This document shows positions 55,480 to 64,000 of a DNA stretch of 64,000 nucleotides, piece by piece (within the stretch, counting starts at the first letter, position 1; every line of letters starts with the position of its first letter). Source of the DNA: Acidobacteria bacterium UBA2161 (GTDB lineage: Bacteria; Acidobacteriota; Vicinamibacteria; Vicinamibacterales; UBA823); assembly GCA_002328835.1 (NCBI GenBank), contig DCWN01000021.1:1-64000 (forward strand), read 5' to 3'. The position numbers and the translations under genes were made by a program. Below the pieces are notes generated by a model. That model was not told the DNA's origin, ran no database searches, and worked only from the letters and a program-made list of their open reading frames with translations.

Positions 55480-56700
55480 TTAGCCCGTGACTGCTCGATC
55501 CGGCAGTGCCGCCACGCCGGGCAGCGTCCGGCCGCCGAGGAATTCGAGCGACGCGCCGCCACCGGTCGAGATGTGCGAGATGCGGTCCTTGACGCCGGCC
55601 TTGGCGATGGCGGCGATCGAGTCGCCCCCGCCGACGATCGTCGTACCGTCGACATGGGCCACGGCCCGCGCGACGCCGATCGTGCCGGCGGCGAACGGGT
55701 CCCGTTCGAACACGCCCATCGGTCCGTTCCAGACGACGGTCTTCGCCCCCAACAGGGCCGTCGCGTAGCGCGCCAGAGTCTCCGGCCCGATGTCGACGCC
55801 GATCCGGTCGCCGATCGCCGGGTCGTCGGCGGCCAGGACGTCGCCCGACGTCGCATCGAGCGCGGTCGTGACGAGATGGTCCACAGGCAGTTCGAGCGTG
55901 ACGTTCCGCTCGGCCGCCCGGGCTCCGGCGACCACCTCGCCGGCCGCGTCCAACAGATCGCCCTCGACGAGCGAACGCCCGACTGGCAGGCCCTGCTGCT
56001 TGAAGAAGGTGTAGGCCATGGCGCCGCCGATGAGCAGTGTATCGACGCGCTCGAGCAGGTTGCGGATGACGTCGAGCTTGCCCGACACCTTCGCGCCACC
56101 GATCACCGCGACGAACGGTCGAGCCGGATTCGAGAGCGCGCGACCCAGGTAGTCGAGTTCTGCGGCCATCAGCAGGCCGGCGCCCGCCTCAGCCACGTGC
56201 CCGACGATCCCTTCGGTGGAGGCGTGGGCTCGGTGCGCCGCGCCGAACGCGTCGTTCACGTAGCTATCAGCAAGCGCGGCCAACGTCTTGGCGAAAGTCG
56301 GGTCGTTGGCTTCTTCCTCGGCGTGGAACCGGAGGTTCTCGAGCAGCACGACGCCGCCCGCCGGCGTCTCGCCGACGGCGGCTTCGGCCGGTGCGCCGAT
56401 GGCGTCGGTCGCGAACGTGACCGGGCGGTCGAGCAGTTCCGCCAGTCGCTCGGCCACCGGCCGGAGCGTCAGGTCGTCGCGACGCAGCCCATTGGGCCGT
56501 CCGAGGTGCGAGGCGAGGATGACGGTTGCGCCAGCCTCGATCGCGCGACGGATCGTCGGCAGCGACGCCCGGATCCGGGTGTCGTCGGTGATCGCGCCAT
56601 CGGCGATCGGCACGTTGAAATCGACGCGGATGAAGACCCTGCGGCCGGCGAGGTCGAGATCGTCGATCGTGCGCTTCCGGGGTGGCGTCGCCTCAACCAT
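55480..56700 (-). CDS. pgk: Phosphoglycerate kinase
   Basis: 406 residues. RRVFIRVDFNVPIADG, TVILASHLGRPNG, LLENLRFHAEEEAND, IGGAKVSGKLDVI and VVWNGPMGVFERDPFA are the family motifs, and the C-terminal STGGGASLEFLGG is intact. Transfers phosphate from 1,3-bisphosphoglycerate to ADP. ATG 56700 gives the standard N-terminus, 23 bases after the gapA stop. Confidence 0.96.
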   Translation of the reverse strand: MVEATPPRKRTIDDLDLAGRRVFIRVDFNVPIADGAITDDTRIRASLPTIRRAIEAGATVILASHLGRPNGLRRDDLTLRPVAERLAELLDRPVTFATDAIGAPAEAAVGETPAGGVVLLENLRFHAEEEANDPTFAKTLAALADSYVNDAFGAAHRAHASTEGIVGHVAEAGAGLLMAAELDYLGRALSNPARPFVAVIGGAKVSGKLDVIRNLLERVDTLLIGGAMAYTFFKQQGLPVGRSLVEGDLLDAAGEVVAGARAAERNVTLELPVDHLVTTALDATSGDVLAADDPAIGDRIGVDIGPETLARYATALLGAKTVVWNGPMGVFERDPFAAGTIGVARAVAHVDGTTIVGGGDSIAAIAKAGVKDRISHISTGGGASLEFLGGRTLPGVAALPDRAVTG

Positions 56701-56723
56701 GCGGGCAGGGGTGCGAAAGGTTG

Positions 56724-57731
<1,008 letters not shown>

Positions 57732-57797
57732 GACCCTGCTCCCCCCACAAGACGCTGTACCAGACAGGATGCCCGTTCGCGTTCACGCGAACAGCCC

Positions 57798-57827
57798 ATT
57801 TTAGTGAACGTTCTTGCGAACGGTCAA
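57798..57827 (-). promoter_or_regulatory. gapA promoter with overlapping palindromes
   Basis: On the minus strand TTGACC (57827-57822) and TAAAAT (57803-57798) are 18 bases apart. A palindrome CGTTC-N4-GAACG (57809-57822) fills most of the spacer. A second, GTTCGCG-N4-CGCGAAC (57775-57792), lies just after the -10. Both are placed as operators. Confidence 0.65.
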
Positions 57828-57842
57828 ACCGCCAGCTATACT
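57814..57842 (+). promoter_or_regulatory. waaA promoter, divergent from and overlapping gapA's
   Basis: TTGCGA (57814-57819) and TATACT (57837-57842) are 17 bases apart on the plus strand. The -35 lies inside the gapA spacer palindrome, so the two promoters probably compete or share a regulator. Confidence 0.5.
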
Positions 57843-57894
57843 CGACCGACGTCCGAGAGATGGCGTCGTCGCATCCGGATGCGGCACCTCTCCG

Positions 57895-59235
57895 ATGTAC
57901 CTCATCTACAGTTTCCTCACGCTCGTCTTCTTCATCATCGTTTCGCCGTACTTCGCCTATCAGGCGCTGCGCTACCGGAAGTACATCGGCAGCCTCCGCC
58001 AGCGGCTCGGCTATCTCCCCGTCTCGTTCAATCTGGACGGCGAACCGTCGATCTGGATCCACGCCGTCTCGGTGGGGGAGGTCCTGGCGGCGCGTGCGCT
58101 GCTGCCCGAGTTGCGTGAGTGCTACCCCTCGCTCCGGCTGTTCATGTCGACGACGACGATGACCGGCCAGCGGTTGGCGCGTCAGAACCTGCAGGGCCTC
58201 GATGGGGTCTTCTACTTTCCGTTCGACCTCAGCTTCATCGTGAACCGCACGCTGCGGCTGGTCCGGCCGAAGCTCTTCATCATGATGGAGACCGAGATCT
58301 GGCCGAACCTGCTGCGGGCGTGCCGGCGGCAGGGCGTGAAGACGATGCTGGTGAACGGGCGGATCTCGGCGCGCTCGTTCCCGCGCTACCGCGCGATCCG
58401 CCCGCTGTTCCGCCACGTGCTGGAGCAGATCGACCGCTACTGTGCGCAAGGCAACGAGTCGGCGCAGCGCTTGATCGACCTCGGTGCCGATCCCGCCCGG
58501 GTGATCGTCACCGGCAGCCTGAAGTTCGATTCGCTCGAGCCGCCGACCGCGCGGCCCGCGCTGCAGTCGAGAGACCGCGTGCTGCGCTACTTCCGGATGA
58601 GCGAGCGCCGCCATGTCGTGGTCGCGGCCAGCACGCTCAAGGGCGAGGAGGCGCCGGTGCTGCGCGCGTTCGCCCGCGTCAAGCGGTCCGCCGCCGACGC
58701 CTTGCTCATCATCGCGCCCCGCCACCCCCAGCGGTTCGACGACGTGGTGCGTTTGGTCGAGAGCACCGGGTTCTCGGTGGCCCGCCGGACCGACCTGCCG
58801 ATCGACAGCGAGCCCCGGATGGACGTCGTCGTCCTCGACACGATCGGCGAGCTGGCGCGGCTCTACCAGGTGGCCACGGTCGTCTTCGTCGGCGGCAGCC
58901 TGGTCGACGCCGGCGGCCACAACATTCTCGAGCCGGCCGTCTTCGGCAAGCCGATCGTCTTCGGTCCGCAGATGCAGAACTTCCAGGAGATCGCCGAGGC
59001 CTTCGTGGCGTCGAACGCCGCCTGCCAGGTGCGGTCCGAGCGCGAGTTCGAGGAGGCGCTGATGGCGTTGCTCGCCGATCCGGCGCGTCGCGCCGGCCTC
59101 GGGGCCGCCGCGCGGGCGCTGGTCGAGTCGAATCGCGGCGCCAAGCAACGGAGTCTGTCGGCGATCCAGGATCTGCTGCCGCCCGAGGACTCGGACAGCA
59201 CGCCCACCGTCCGGCCCTTCCGGCTCGTCCAGTAG
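57895..59235 (+). CDS. waaA: Kdo transferase
   Basis: About 446 residues. An N-terminal membrane anchor (MYLIYSFLTLVFFIIVSP) is followed by the GT30 fold: IWIHAVSVGEVLAARALLP, FMMSTTT-like TTTMTGQRLA, METEIWPNLL and VGGSLVDAGGHNILEPAVFG. It adds Kdo to the lipid A precursor on the cytoplasmic face of the inner membrane. First gene of the LPS operon. Confidence 0.94.
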   Translation: MYLIYSFLTLVFFIIVSPYFAYQALRYRKYIGSLRQRLGYLPVSFNLDGEPSIWIHAVSVGEVLAARALLPELRECYPSLRLFMSTTTMTGQRLARQNLQGLDGVFYFPFDLSFIVNRTLRLVRPKLFIMMETEIWPNLLRACRRQGVKTMLVNGRISARSFPRYRAIRPLFRHVLEQIDRYCAQGNESAQRLIDLGADPARVIVTGSLKFDSLEPPTARPALQSRDRVLRYFRMSERRHVVVAASTLKGEEAPVLRAFARVKRSAADALLIIAPRHPQRFDDVVRLVESTGFSVARRTDLPIDSEPRMDVVVLDTIGELARLYQVATVVFVGGSLVDAGGHNILEPAVFGKPIVFGPQMQNFQEIAEAFVASNAACQVRSEREFEEALMALLADPARRAGLGAAARALVESNRGAKQRSLSAIQDLLPPEDSDSTPTVRPFRLVQ

Positions 59236-59257
59236 CACGTCAGTTTCTAGAGGTCGA

Positions 59258-60313
59258 GTGCAGCTGATCGATTCGCTCTATGCGGCGGTCGCCCGAGGGC
59301 GCCGCCGGTGGTACGAGTCGAACCCGGCGCGGCGCCGCGTCCTGGACCGGCCGGTCGTCAGCATAGGCAGCCTCTCGGCGGGCGGAAGTGGAAAGACGCC
59401 ACTCGCCGCCTGCGTGGCGCGGTTGCTCCGGGAGGCCGGCGAGCGACCGGCGATCCTCAGCCGGGGCTATGCCCGCCAAGCGGCGAGTGATGGCGTGACG
59501 GTCGTGCGCGACTTCGCCGGGATCCGAACCGATGTCGAGCACGCGGGTGACGAGCCGATGATGCTCGCGCGGGCGCTCGAGGGCGTCGCCGTGGTGGTCG
59601 ATGCCGACCGCTACCTGGCCGGGCGGTTGGCGGAAGGCCGGCTTGGAGCGACGGTGCATCTGCTCGACGACGGGTTCCAGCACCTGCAACTCGCGCGCGA
59701 CGTCGATCTGCTGGTGATGCGGGCGAGTGAGCTGGACGGTGCCGCGACGTTTCCGTCGGGCCGCCTCCGCGAGCCGGTAGCGGCAGCGACCCGGGCCGAC
59801 GCGTTGCTGCTGAGCGGCGCCTCTGAGTCTGAGGAGGACGGGGAGGCCTCTTCCATCGGCATCCGGCTGGGCGTCCCCAAGGTCTTCGAGTTCACGCAAC
59901 ACCTGGGGCCGGCCGTCGGCGCCGATCCGGCCGACACGCCGGTTCGGATCGAACGCCTCCGCGTCTACTGTGTCGCCGGCATCGCCGCGCCCGATCGGTT
60001 CTTCGAGGCGGTGCGTGAACGCGGCGCCGTGGTCGCGGCGACGCGTCCGTTTCCCGACCATCATCCGTTCTCGAGGGCAGAGATCGACGAGATGGCGGAG
60101 GCGGCCACGGCGGGGGGCGCGGAGATCGTCCTGACGACCGAAAAGGATCTCGAGAGGATGCTGCCGCACCGCCCGTGGCCATTCCGGCTGGCCACCGTGC
60201 CGCTGGTCGTCGAGATGCCGCAACGTGAGGCGTTCGGTGCATGGCTGATGGAACGCCTCGACGCGGCTCGGCACAGGCGTCTCGAAGCGGCCCGCGGGGA
60301 ATCGGAAGGGTGA
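59258..60313 (+). CDS. lpxK: Tetraacyldisaccharide 4'-kinase
   Basis: 351 residues from GTG, with AGAGG about five bases upstream. Walker A SLSAGGSGKTPLAACVA (about residues 40-50), ILSRGYARQ and LLDDGFQHLQLARDVDLLV are LpxK signatures. It phosphorylates the lipid A disaccharide at the inner membrane. Its stop overlaps the next start (TGATG). Confidence 0.94.
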   Translation: MQLIDSLYAAVARGRRRWYESNPARRRVLDRPVVSIGSLSAGGSGKTPLAACVARLLREAGERPAILSRGYARQAASDGVTVVRDFAGIRTDVEHAGDEPMMLARALEGVAVVVDADRYLAGRLAEGRLGATVHLLDDGFQHLQLARDVDLLVMRASELDGAATFPSGRLREPVAAATRADALLLSGASESEEDGEASSIGIRLGVPKVFEFTQHLGPAVGADPADTPVRIERLRVYCVAGIAAPDRFFEAVRERGAVVAATRPFPDHHPFSRAEIDEMAEAATAGGAEIVLTTEKDLERMLPHRPWPFRLATVPLVVEMPQREAFGAWLMERLDAARHRRLEAARGESEG

Positions 60314-61326
60314 TGGGAGGTGTGCGCGCGATCCGCCATCGATGCGAGTACGCTGCGCTGGTCGCCGCCGGCGCGCTGATCACTCTGCTGCCCTGGCGGC
60401 TCACGCGGTGGATGGGCCGGGTGCTCGGCTCGGCGTTCTACCTGGTCGATGGCCCGCACCGCCGGCTGACCACCGCCAACCTGCAGGCGGCGTTTCCCGC
60501 GCGATCGCCCAAGGAGTGCCGCGCGCTGGCTCGCTCGACCTTTCAACATTTCGGCCGGCTGGCGGTCGACCTCCTGAAGTTCCGCACGCTCTCGCCCGAC
60601 GCGATGCTCGCCATGGTCGAGGTCGACCCTGCCGGCGCCGAGCGCGTCGAACAGGCCCAGGCGCGCGGGCGTGGCATCCTCTTCCTGACCGGCCACTTCG
60701 GGTTCTGGGAGATCCAGGCGCTGGCGCACAGCCTTCGGTTCGGCCCGATGTCGGTCATGGCGCGCGCGCTCGACAATCCGCACGTGCACGAGTTGCTCGA
60801 ACAGGTCAGGGTCTCGACCGGCAACAGCGTCATCTACCGGCGCGGCGCGCTGCGGCGGGTCTTTCGCACGCTCGGGGGGAACGGCGCCGTCGGCATGCTG
60901 ATCGACCAGCACGTCCAGCCCCGCGACGCCGTCTACGTCGACTTCTTCAATCGTCCGGCGGCGACGACCGCGGCACTGGCGGTCCTGGCCGCGCGGACCG
61001 GCGCGCCGGTCATTCCGCTCTTCGCGCTGCCGCTCGACGACGGGCGCTACCGTCTGGTGTACGAGCCGGCGGTCGAGCCGCCCGAGAACGAGACCCCCGA
61101 CGCGCTGCGCGCCTTCACCCAGCGGTGCACCGACGTCCTGGAGATGTACGTGCGGCGCTATCCCGACCTCTGGCTCTGGATGCACCGCCGCTGGCGCGAT
61201 CGGGAATCGGAACTGGAGACGACCGCCGAGATGTTCCCGGCCGCAAGCCCGGAGCCGGACGCCGAGCCGGAAGTAGAGAACGTTGTGGGCGATGCGCGCC
61301 CCAGTTCGGCGACCGACCGTGACTGA
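60313..61326 (+). CDS. LpxL/HtrB-like lauroyl (lysophospholipid) acyltransferase
   Basis: 337 residues. An N-terminal TM helix, then LTGHFGFWEIQALA (the HxxxxE catalytic motif), MLIDQHVQPRDAVYVDFFN and the C-terminal YPDLWLWMHRRWRDRE, all typical of late lipid A acyltransferases. The C-terminal 35 residues are an acidic tail. Adds a secondary acyl chain to Kdo-lipid A. Located in the LPS operon between lpxK and a heptosyltransferase. Confidence 0.92.
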   Translation: MGGVRAIRHRCEYAALVAAGALITLLPWRLTRWMGRVLGSAFYLVDGPHRRLTTANLQAAFPARSPKECRALARSTFQHFGRLAVDLLKFRTLSPDAMLAMVEVDPAGAERVEQAQARGRGILFLTGHFGFWEIQALAHSLRFGPMSVMARALDNPHVHELLEQVRVSTGNSVIYRRGALRRVFRTLGGNGAVGMLIDQHVQPRDAVYVDFFNRPAATTAALAVLAARTGAPVIPLFALPLDDGRYRLVYEPAVEPPENETPDALRAFTQRCTDVLEMYVRRYPDLWLWMHRRWRDRESELETTAEMFPAASPEPDAEPEVENVVGDARPSSATDRD

Positions 61327-62413
61327 CCCGGCTCGTCTGGTGGTCGTGACGCCGAGTTGGCTCGGCGATATCGTGATGGCGTTGCCGTCGATTGTCGCCC
61401 TCCGGCGTCACTTCGCCTCGTCGCATCTCGCGCTCGCGCTGCCTCGGGTGATGACGTCGATCGCCCGCGCGCTGTCTGGCTCCGACATTCCGAATGCGGT
61501 GGTCCCGCTCGACGGCGGACGCGCCGGCGTTGCTGACGATGCCGCGCGGCTCGCCGATGGCGGGTACGACACGGCGATCCTCTTCCCCAATTCGTTCCGC
61601 TCGGCCTGGGTCGTGCACAAGGCCGCCATCGCCGAGCGCTGGGGCTACCGGGCCGACTTCCGCGGCTGGCTCCTGACCCGCGGGATCAAGCGCCCGAAGC
61701 GCGGCGGCCATCAGGCCGACTACTACCGGGCGCTTGTCAGCGCGCTCGGTGTGTCGACAGGGGTCGCGGACAAAGACGAGGCCGAGAGGATCGCGCTGGT
61801 CGCGACCGATGCGCATCGGGCGCGCGCTGCCTCGCTGCTTGCCCTCGAGAAGGTCGGGGCCGACGAGCCGATCGTCGCGATTGCCCCCGGCGCGGGCCAC
61901 GGCCACGCCAAGCAGTGGCCGCCCGAACGCTTCGCGCGACTCGCGCGGCGAACCTCGACCGAATTGGGCCGGGTGGTCGTGCTCGTCGGCAGCACCGCCG
62001 ACCGGCCCGCCGGCCGTGCGATAGAATCCGCTCTGGCCGAGGCGAACGCCATGGCCGGATCCGATGCCGCCGGCCGGGTCGTCAACCTGGTCAACCTGAT
62101 AGGCCGGACCGACCTGTCGGCGCTCATCGGCGTGCTGTCGGGTTGCGACGTCTGCGTGTCGAACGACACCGGGGCGATGCACCTGGCGTCGGCGCTCGGA
62201 CGGCCGGTCGTGGCGTTGTTCGGGCCGTCGGACGAGCGGGCGACGGCGCCGCTAGGACCCCACGAGCTGATGATGCACCCGGTGCACTGCCGCCCCTGCT
62301 TGCTGCGCGACTGCCCGATCGATCACCGCTGCATGACCGGCATTTCGACCGACGACGTCTTCGCGGCCTTGGCGCGCGGCCTGACCGGGTCGCCGCAGGC
62401 GGTGTCGCAATGA
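61319..62413 (+). CDS. waaF: ADP-heptose:LPS heptosyltransferase (GT9, WaaF-like)
   Basis: About 364 residues from GTG 61319, inside the end of the previous gene. TPSWLGDIVMALPSIVALRR, IAPGAGHGHAKQWPPERFA and SNDTGAMHLASALGRPVVAL are GT9 signatures; the LGD and the GHAKQWP region bind ADP-heptose. The Cys-rich C-terminal part (HCRPCLLRDCPIDHRCM) is usual for WaaF. Adds a heptose to the inner core. Overlaps gmhB by four bases. Confidence 0.92.
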   Translation: MTDPARLVVVTPSWLGDIVMALPSIVALRRHFASSHLALALPRVMTSIARALSGSDIPNAVVPLDGGRAGVADDAARLADGGYDTAILFPNSFRSAWVVHKAAIAERWGYRADFRGWLLTRGIKRPKRGGHQADYYRALVSALGVSTGVADKDEAERIALVATDAHRARAASLLALEKVGADEPIVAIAPGAGHGHAKQWPPERFARLARRTSTELGRVVVLVGSTADRPAGRAIESALAEANAMAGSDAAGRVVNLVNLIGRTDLSALIGVLSGCDVCVSNDTGAMHLASALGRPVVALFGPSDERATAPLGPHELMMHPVHCRPCLLRDCPIDHRCMTGISTDDVFAALARGLTGSPQAVSQ

Positions 62414-62982
62414 ACATGTCGCCCGCCGTCTTCCTCGACCGCGACGGCACCTTGATAGAAGAGGTGGGCTACCTCGATCGGATCGACCGGATCGCGCTCT
62501 ACCCGTGGAGCGTCGATGCGGTTCGGCTTCTGAACCGCGCCGGCTTCAAGGTCGTGGTCGTCACCAATCAGTCTGGCGTCGCCCGCGCCATGTTCGACGA
62601 GGCGTTCGTGGGCGAGGCCCATTCGTTCATCGACACCCGTTTGCGCGAGGGTGGCGCCGCGATCGACGGCTTCTACTACTGCCCACATCATCCCGACGCG
62701 CCGATCGAGGCGTACCGGAAAGACTGCGACTGCCGAAAGCCCCGCACCGGAATGGCCGAACAGGCGAAACGCGACCTCGATCTCGACCTCGGTAGGTCGT
62801 TCGTCGTCGGTGACCGATGGCTCGATGTCGAGCTGGGGACGAATTTCGGCGGACGGGGCATCCTCGTCCGCACTGGCTACGGCGAGGCCGAGGTGGCGCG
62901 TCCGAAGGCGGGTGTTGACGCCGCGCTCGTCGCGCCCGATCTGATGACCGCCGTCTCGTGGATCTTGCAGCAGCAGCCGTAG
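62410..62982 (+). CDS. gmhB: D-glycero-D-manno-heptose 1,7-bisphosphate 7-phosphatase
   Basis: 190 residues. HAD motif I FLDRDGTLIEEVGYL, motif II VVVTNQSGVARAM, the zinc site YYCPHHPDAP with DCDCRKP, and motif IV VVGDRWLDVELG. It dephosphorylates heptose bisphosphate on the way to ADP-heptose. ATG 62410 overlaps the waaF stop (ATGA). Confidence 0.94.
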   Translation: MNMSPAVFLDRDGTLIEEVGYLDRIDRIALYPWSVDAVRLLNRAGFKVVVVTNQSGVARAMFDEAFVGEAHSFIDTRLREGGAAIDGFYYCPHHPDAPIEAYRKDCDCRKPRTGMAEQAKRDLDLDLGRSFVVGDRWLDVELGTNFGGRGILVRTGYGEAEVARPKAGVDAALVAPDLMTAVSWILQQQP

Positions 62983-63016
62983 GGCAGGACTTGCCTCGCG
63001 GAAAGGTTGCCGTCAG

Positions 63017-63124
63017 GTGTAGGGCAGGCCTTGCCACCACGTGCAGAGTCAGACAATGTGTGGCCCCCAGCGGAGCGGGCGGGTAGCCCTGCCGGGGCGA
63101 GCCGAAGGCGAAGCCCAATTCTCG
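63017..63124 (+). repeat. Composite intergenic element upstream of the heptose nucleotidyltransferase gene
   Basis: GTGTAGGGCAGGCCTTGCC (63017-63035), a spacer with TGGCCCCCA, GAGCGGGC, GTAGCCCTG, CCGGGGCGAGCC and GGCGAAGCCC, ending three bases before ATG 63127. It mirrors the element before tpiA. An extra copy of the first part (GTAGGGCAGGACTTGCC) is at 62979-62995. Confidence 0.65.
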
Positions 63125-63126
63125 AA

Positions 63127-63525
63127 ATGCCAATCGTCAACCCCGCCGAACTCGAGACGCTGATCGCCACCTGGCGTGACCACGGCGACACCGTCGCCCT
63201 CGCCTCCGGCTCATTCGACGTCCTGCACGTCGGCCATGTCCGCTACCTGCAGGGCGCGAAACGCCGAGCCGACCGGCTGGTCGTCGCCGTGAGTGACGAT
63301 GCCTCGGTCCAGGCGCTCGAAGGTGCCGGCCGACCGATCCTCTCGGCCGCCGATCGGGCCGAGCTAGTGGCGGCGCTCGACGCGGTCGATACCGTCATTA
63401 TTTGTTCCGAGACGGCGGTCACCGATCTTCTCGAGTCGGTTCGTCCCGACGTCCACTGCGAGGACACCCAGCCGACCGAGCAGTCGACGCGTGAACTCAT
63501 TGCGCGGATCGCCAACCAACCGTGA
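63127..63525 (+). CDS. Heptose 1-phosphate adenylyltransferase (HldE C-domain-like)
   Basis: 132 residues. GSFDVLHVGHVRYLQGA carries the HxGH nucleotidyl-transfer motif, and SDDASVQALEGAGRPI matches the same domain of HldE/RfaE. No kinase domain is attached, so the heptose kinase must be elsewhere. Produces the nucleotide-activated heptose used by the flanking heptosyltransferases. The region usually used for Shine-Dalgarno is occupied by the composite element. Confidence 0.9.
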   Translation: MPIVNPAELETLIATWRDHGDTVALASGSFDVLHVGHVRYLQGAKRRADRLVVAVSDDASVQALEGAGRPILSAADRAELVAALDAVDTVIICSETAVTDLLESVRPDVHCEDTQPTEQSTRELIARIANQP

Positions 63526-64000
63526 CCCGCATCTTGATCGTCCGGCTCAGCTCGCTGGGCGACATCGTCCATACGCTGCCGCTCGCGGCGGCGCTGCGCC
63601 GGGGGTTTCCCGAGGCACGCCTCGACTGGGTCGTCGACGAGCGCTACCAGGAGATTCTCGACCTCGTGCCGATCGTCGATCGCCGGGTCGTCTGGCGGAC
63701 GCGCTCGGCGCCGGCCTGGTGGAGCGTCGCTCGCGTCGTCGCCGATCTGCGGCGTGAGCGCTACGACGTCGTCGTCGATGCGCAGGGCCTGCTCAAGTCG
63801 GCCGTTCTGGCGCGGCTCGCCGGTGGCCGCCGCGTCATTGGGCTGCCGCGGAGCCATTTGCGCGAGCCCGCCGCGCGCCTGTTCTACGGCGAAGAGAGCC
63901 AGCCGGGCCCGGCTCGGCACGTGGCCGCGATGAATCTCTCGTTGGCGTCGGTGCTTGGCGTCGACCCGACCGCTGCGTTTGCGTCTTGGGAGTTCCCACT
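63522..64000 (+). CDS. Heptosyltransferase family 9 (WaaC-like), cut by window end
   Basis: At least 159 residues from GTG 63522 (GTGA overlap with the previous stop). TRILIVRLSSLGDIVHTLPL and DVVVDAQGLLKSAVLARLAG are the start of a GT9 enzyme of the heptosyltransferase I type. The ADP-heptose-binding half lies beyond 64000. Likely adds the first heptose to Kdo. Confidence 0.9.
   Translation, partial: MTRILIVRLSSLGDIVHTLPLAAALRRGFPEARLDWVVDERYQEILDLVPIVDRRVVWRTRSAPAWWSVARVVADLRRERYDVVVDAQGLLKSAVLARLAGGRRVIGLPRSHLREPAARLFYGEESQPGPARHVAAMNLSLASVLGVDPTAAFASWEFP

Overview
This window reads as chromosomal DNA of a high-GC Gram-negative bacterium, most likely an Acidobacteriota of the Vicinamibacteria type (inference). 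The main reasons are an ADOP-type orphan FtsX/MacB permease, several alkaline-phosphatase-superfamily 'sulfatases' ending in an LGY tail, and a lipid A/LPS core operon that implies an outer membrane. Genes are densely packed, and many start codons overlap the previous stop (ATGA, GTGA, TGATG).

Layout. 125-7268: a lipoprotein, an ADOP permease, a NorB/NorC-like heme-copper pair with altered ligand residues, a secreted asparaginase and a small protein. 7585-18854: a secreted protein, an AddB/AddA-like recombination pair, small zinc-ribbon and orphan proteins (one frameshifted), a degenerate J-protein, Mrp/ApbC and an MFS transporter. 18926-29331: an M16 protease pair, an alpha/beta hydrolase-amidase-small partner operon, pyruvate kinase, a SRPBCC protein, a secreted amidohydrolase and a LOG-family protein. 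29401-46824 is one long minus-strand run. In transcription order it holds cysQ, a DUF2061-CysC fusion, cysD, a CysN with a decayed APS-kinase domain, two tandem alkaline-phosphatase-family proteins, a ribbon-helix-helix protein, a membrane protein, a sulfatase-like lipoprotein, a Dam-type methylase, a large membrane protein, a radical SAM/SPASM gene broken by an in-frame TGA, and a NamZ-like muramidase. 46832-53981 is an accessory polysaccharide region: a frameshifted polysaccharide deacetylase, a methyltransferase, a sulfotransferase-like gene and its decayed copy, a sugar transferase, a GT2, an IS5-like remnant and a large membrane protein. 54036-57731 is central metabolism (gapA-pgk-tpiA-secG-tRNA-Leu). 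57895-64000 is an LPS operon: waaA, lpxK, an LpxL-like acyltransferase, two GT9 heptosyltransferases (the last cut by the window edge), gmhB and a heptose-phosphate nucleotidyltransferase.

How the genes fit together (inference). The cys genes make PAPS and recycle PAP, yet no PAPS or sulfite reductase is visible. With sulfotransferase-like and sulfatase-like genes nearby, the locus looks built for sulfating or remodelling a surface glycan rather than for making cysteine.

Regulation seen in the sequence. Several genes have a TANNNT box 6-8 bases before the start codon, some with a -35 at 17-18 bp spacing, which suggests leaderless transcripts. gapA and waaA share a compact divergent promoter region carrying two palindromes. 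A composite intergenic element of about 110 bp lies directly upstream of both tpiA and the heptose nucleotidyltransferase gene. All calls come from reading the sequence; no database search was run.
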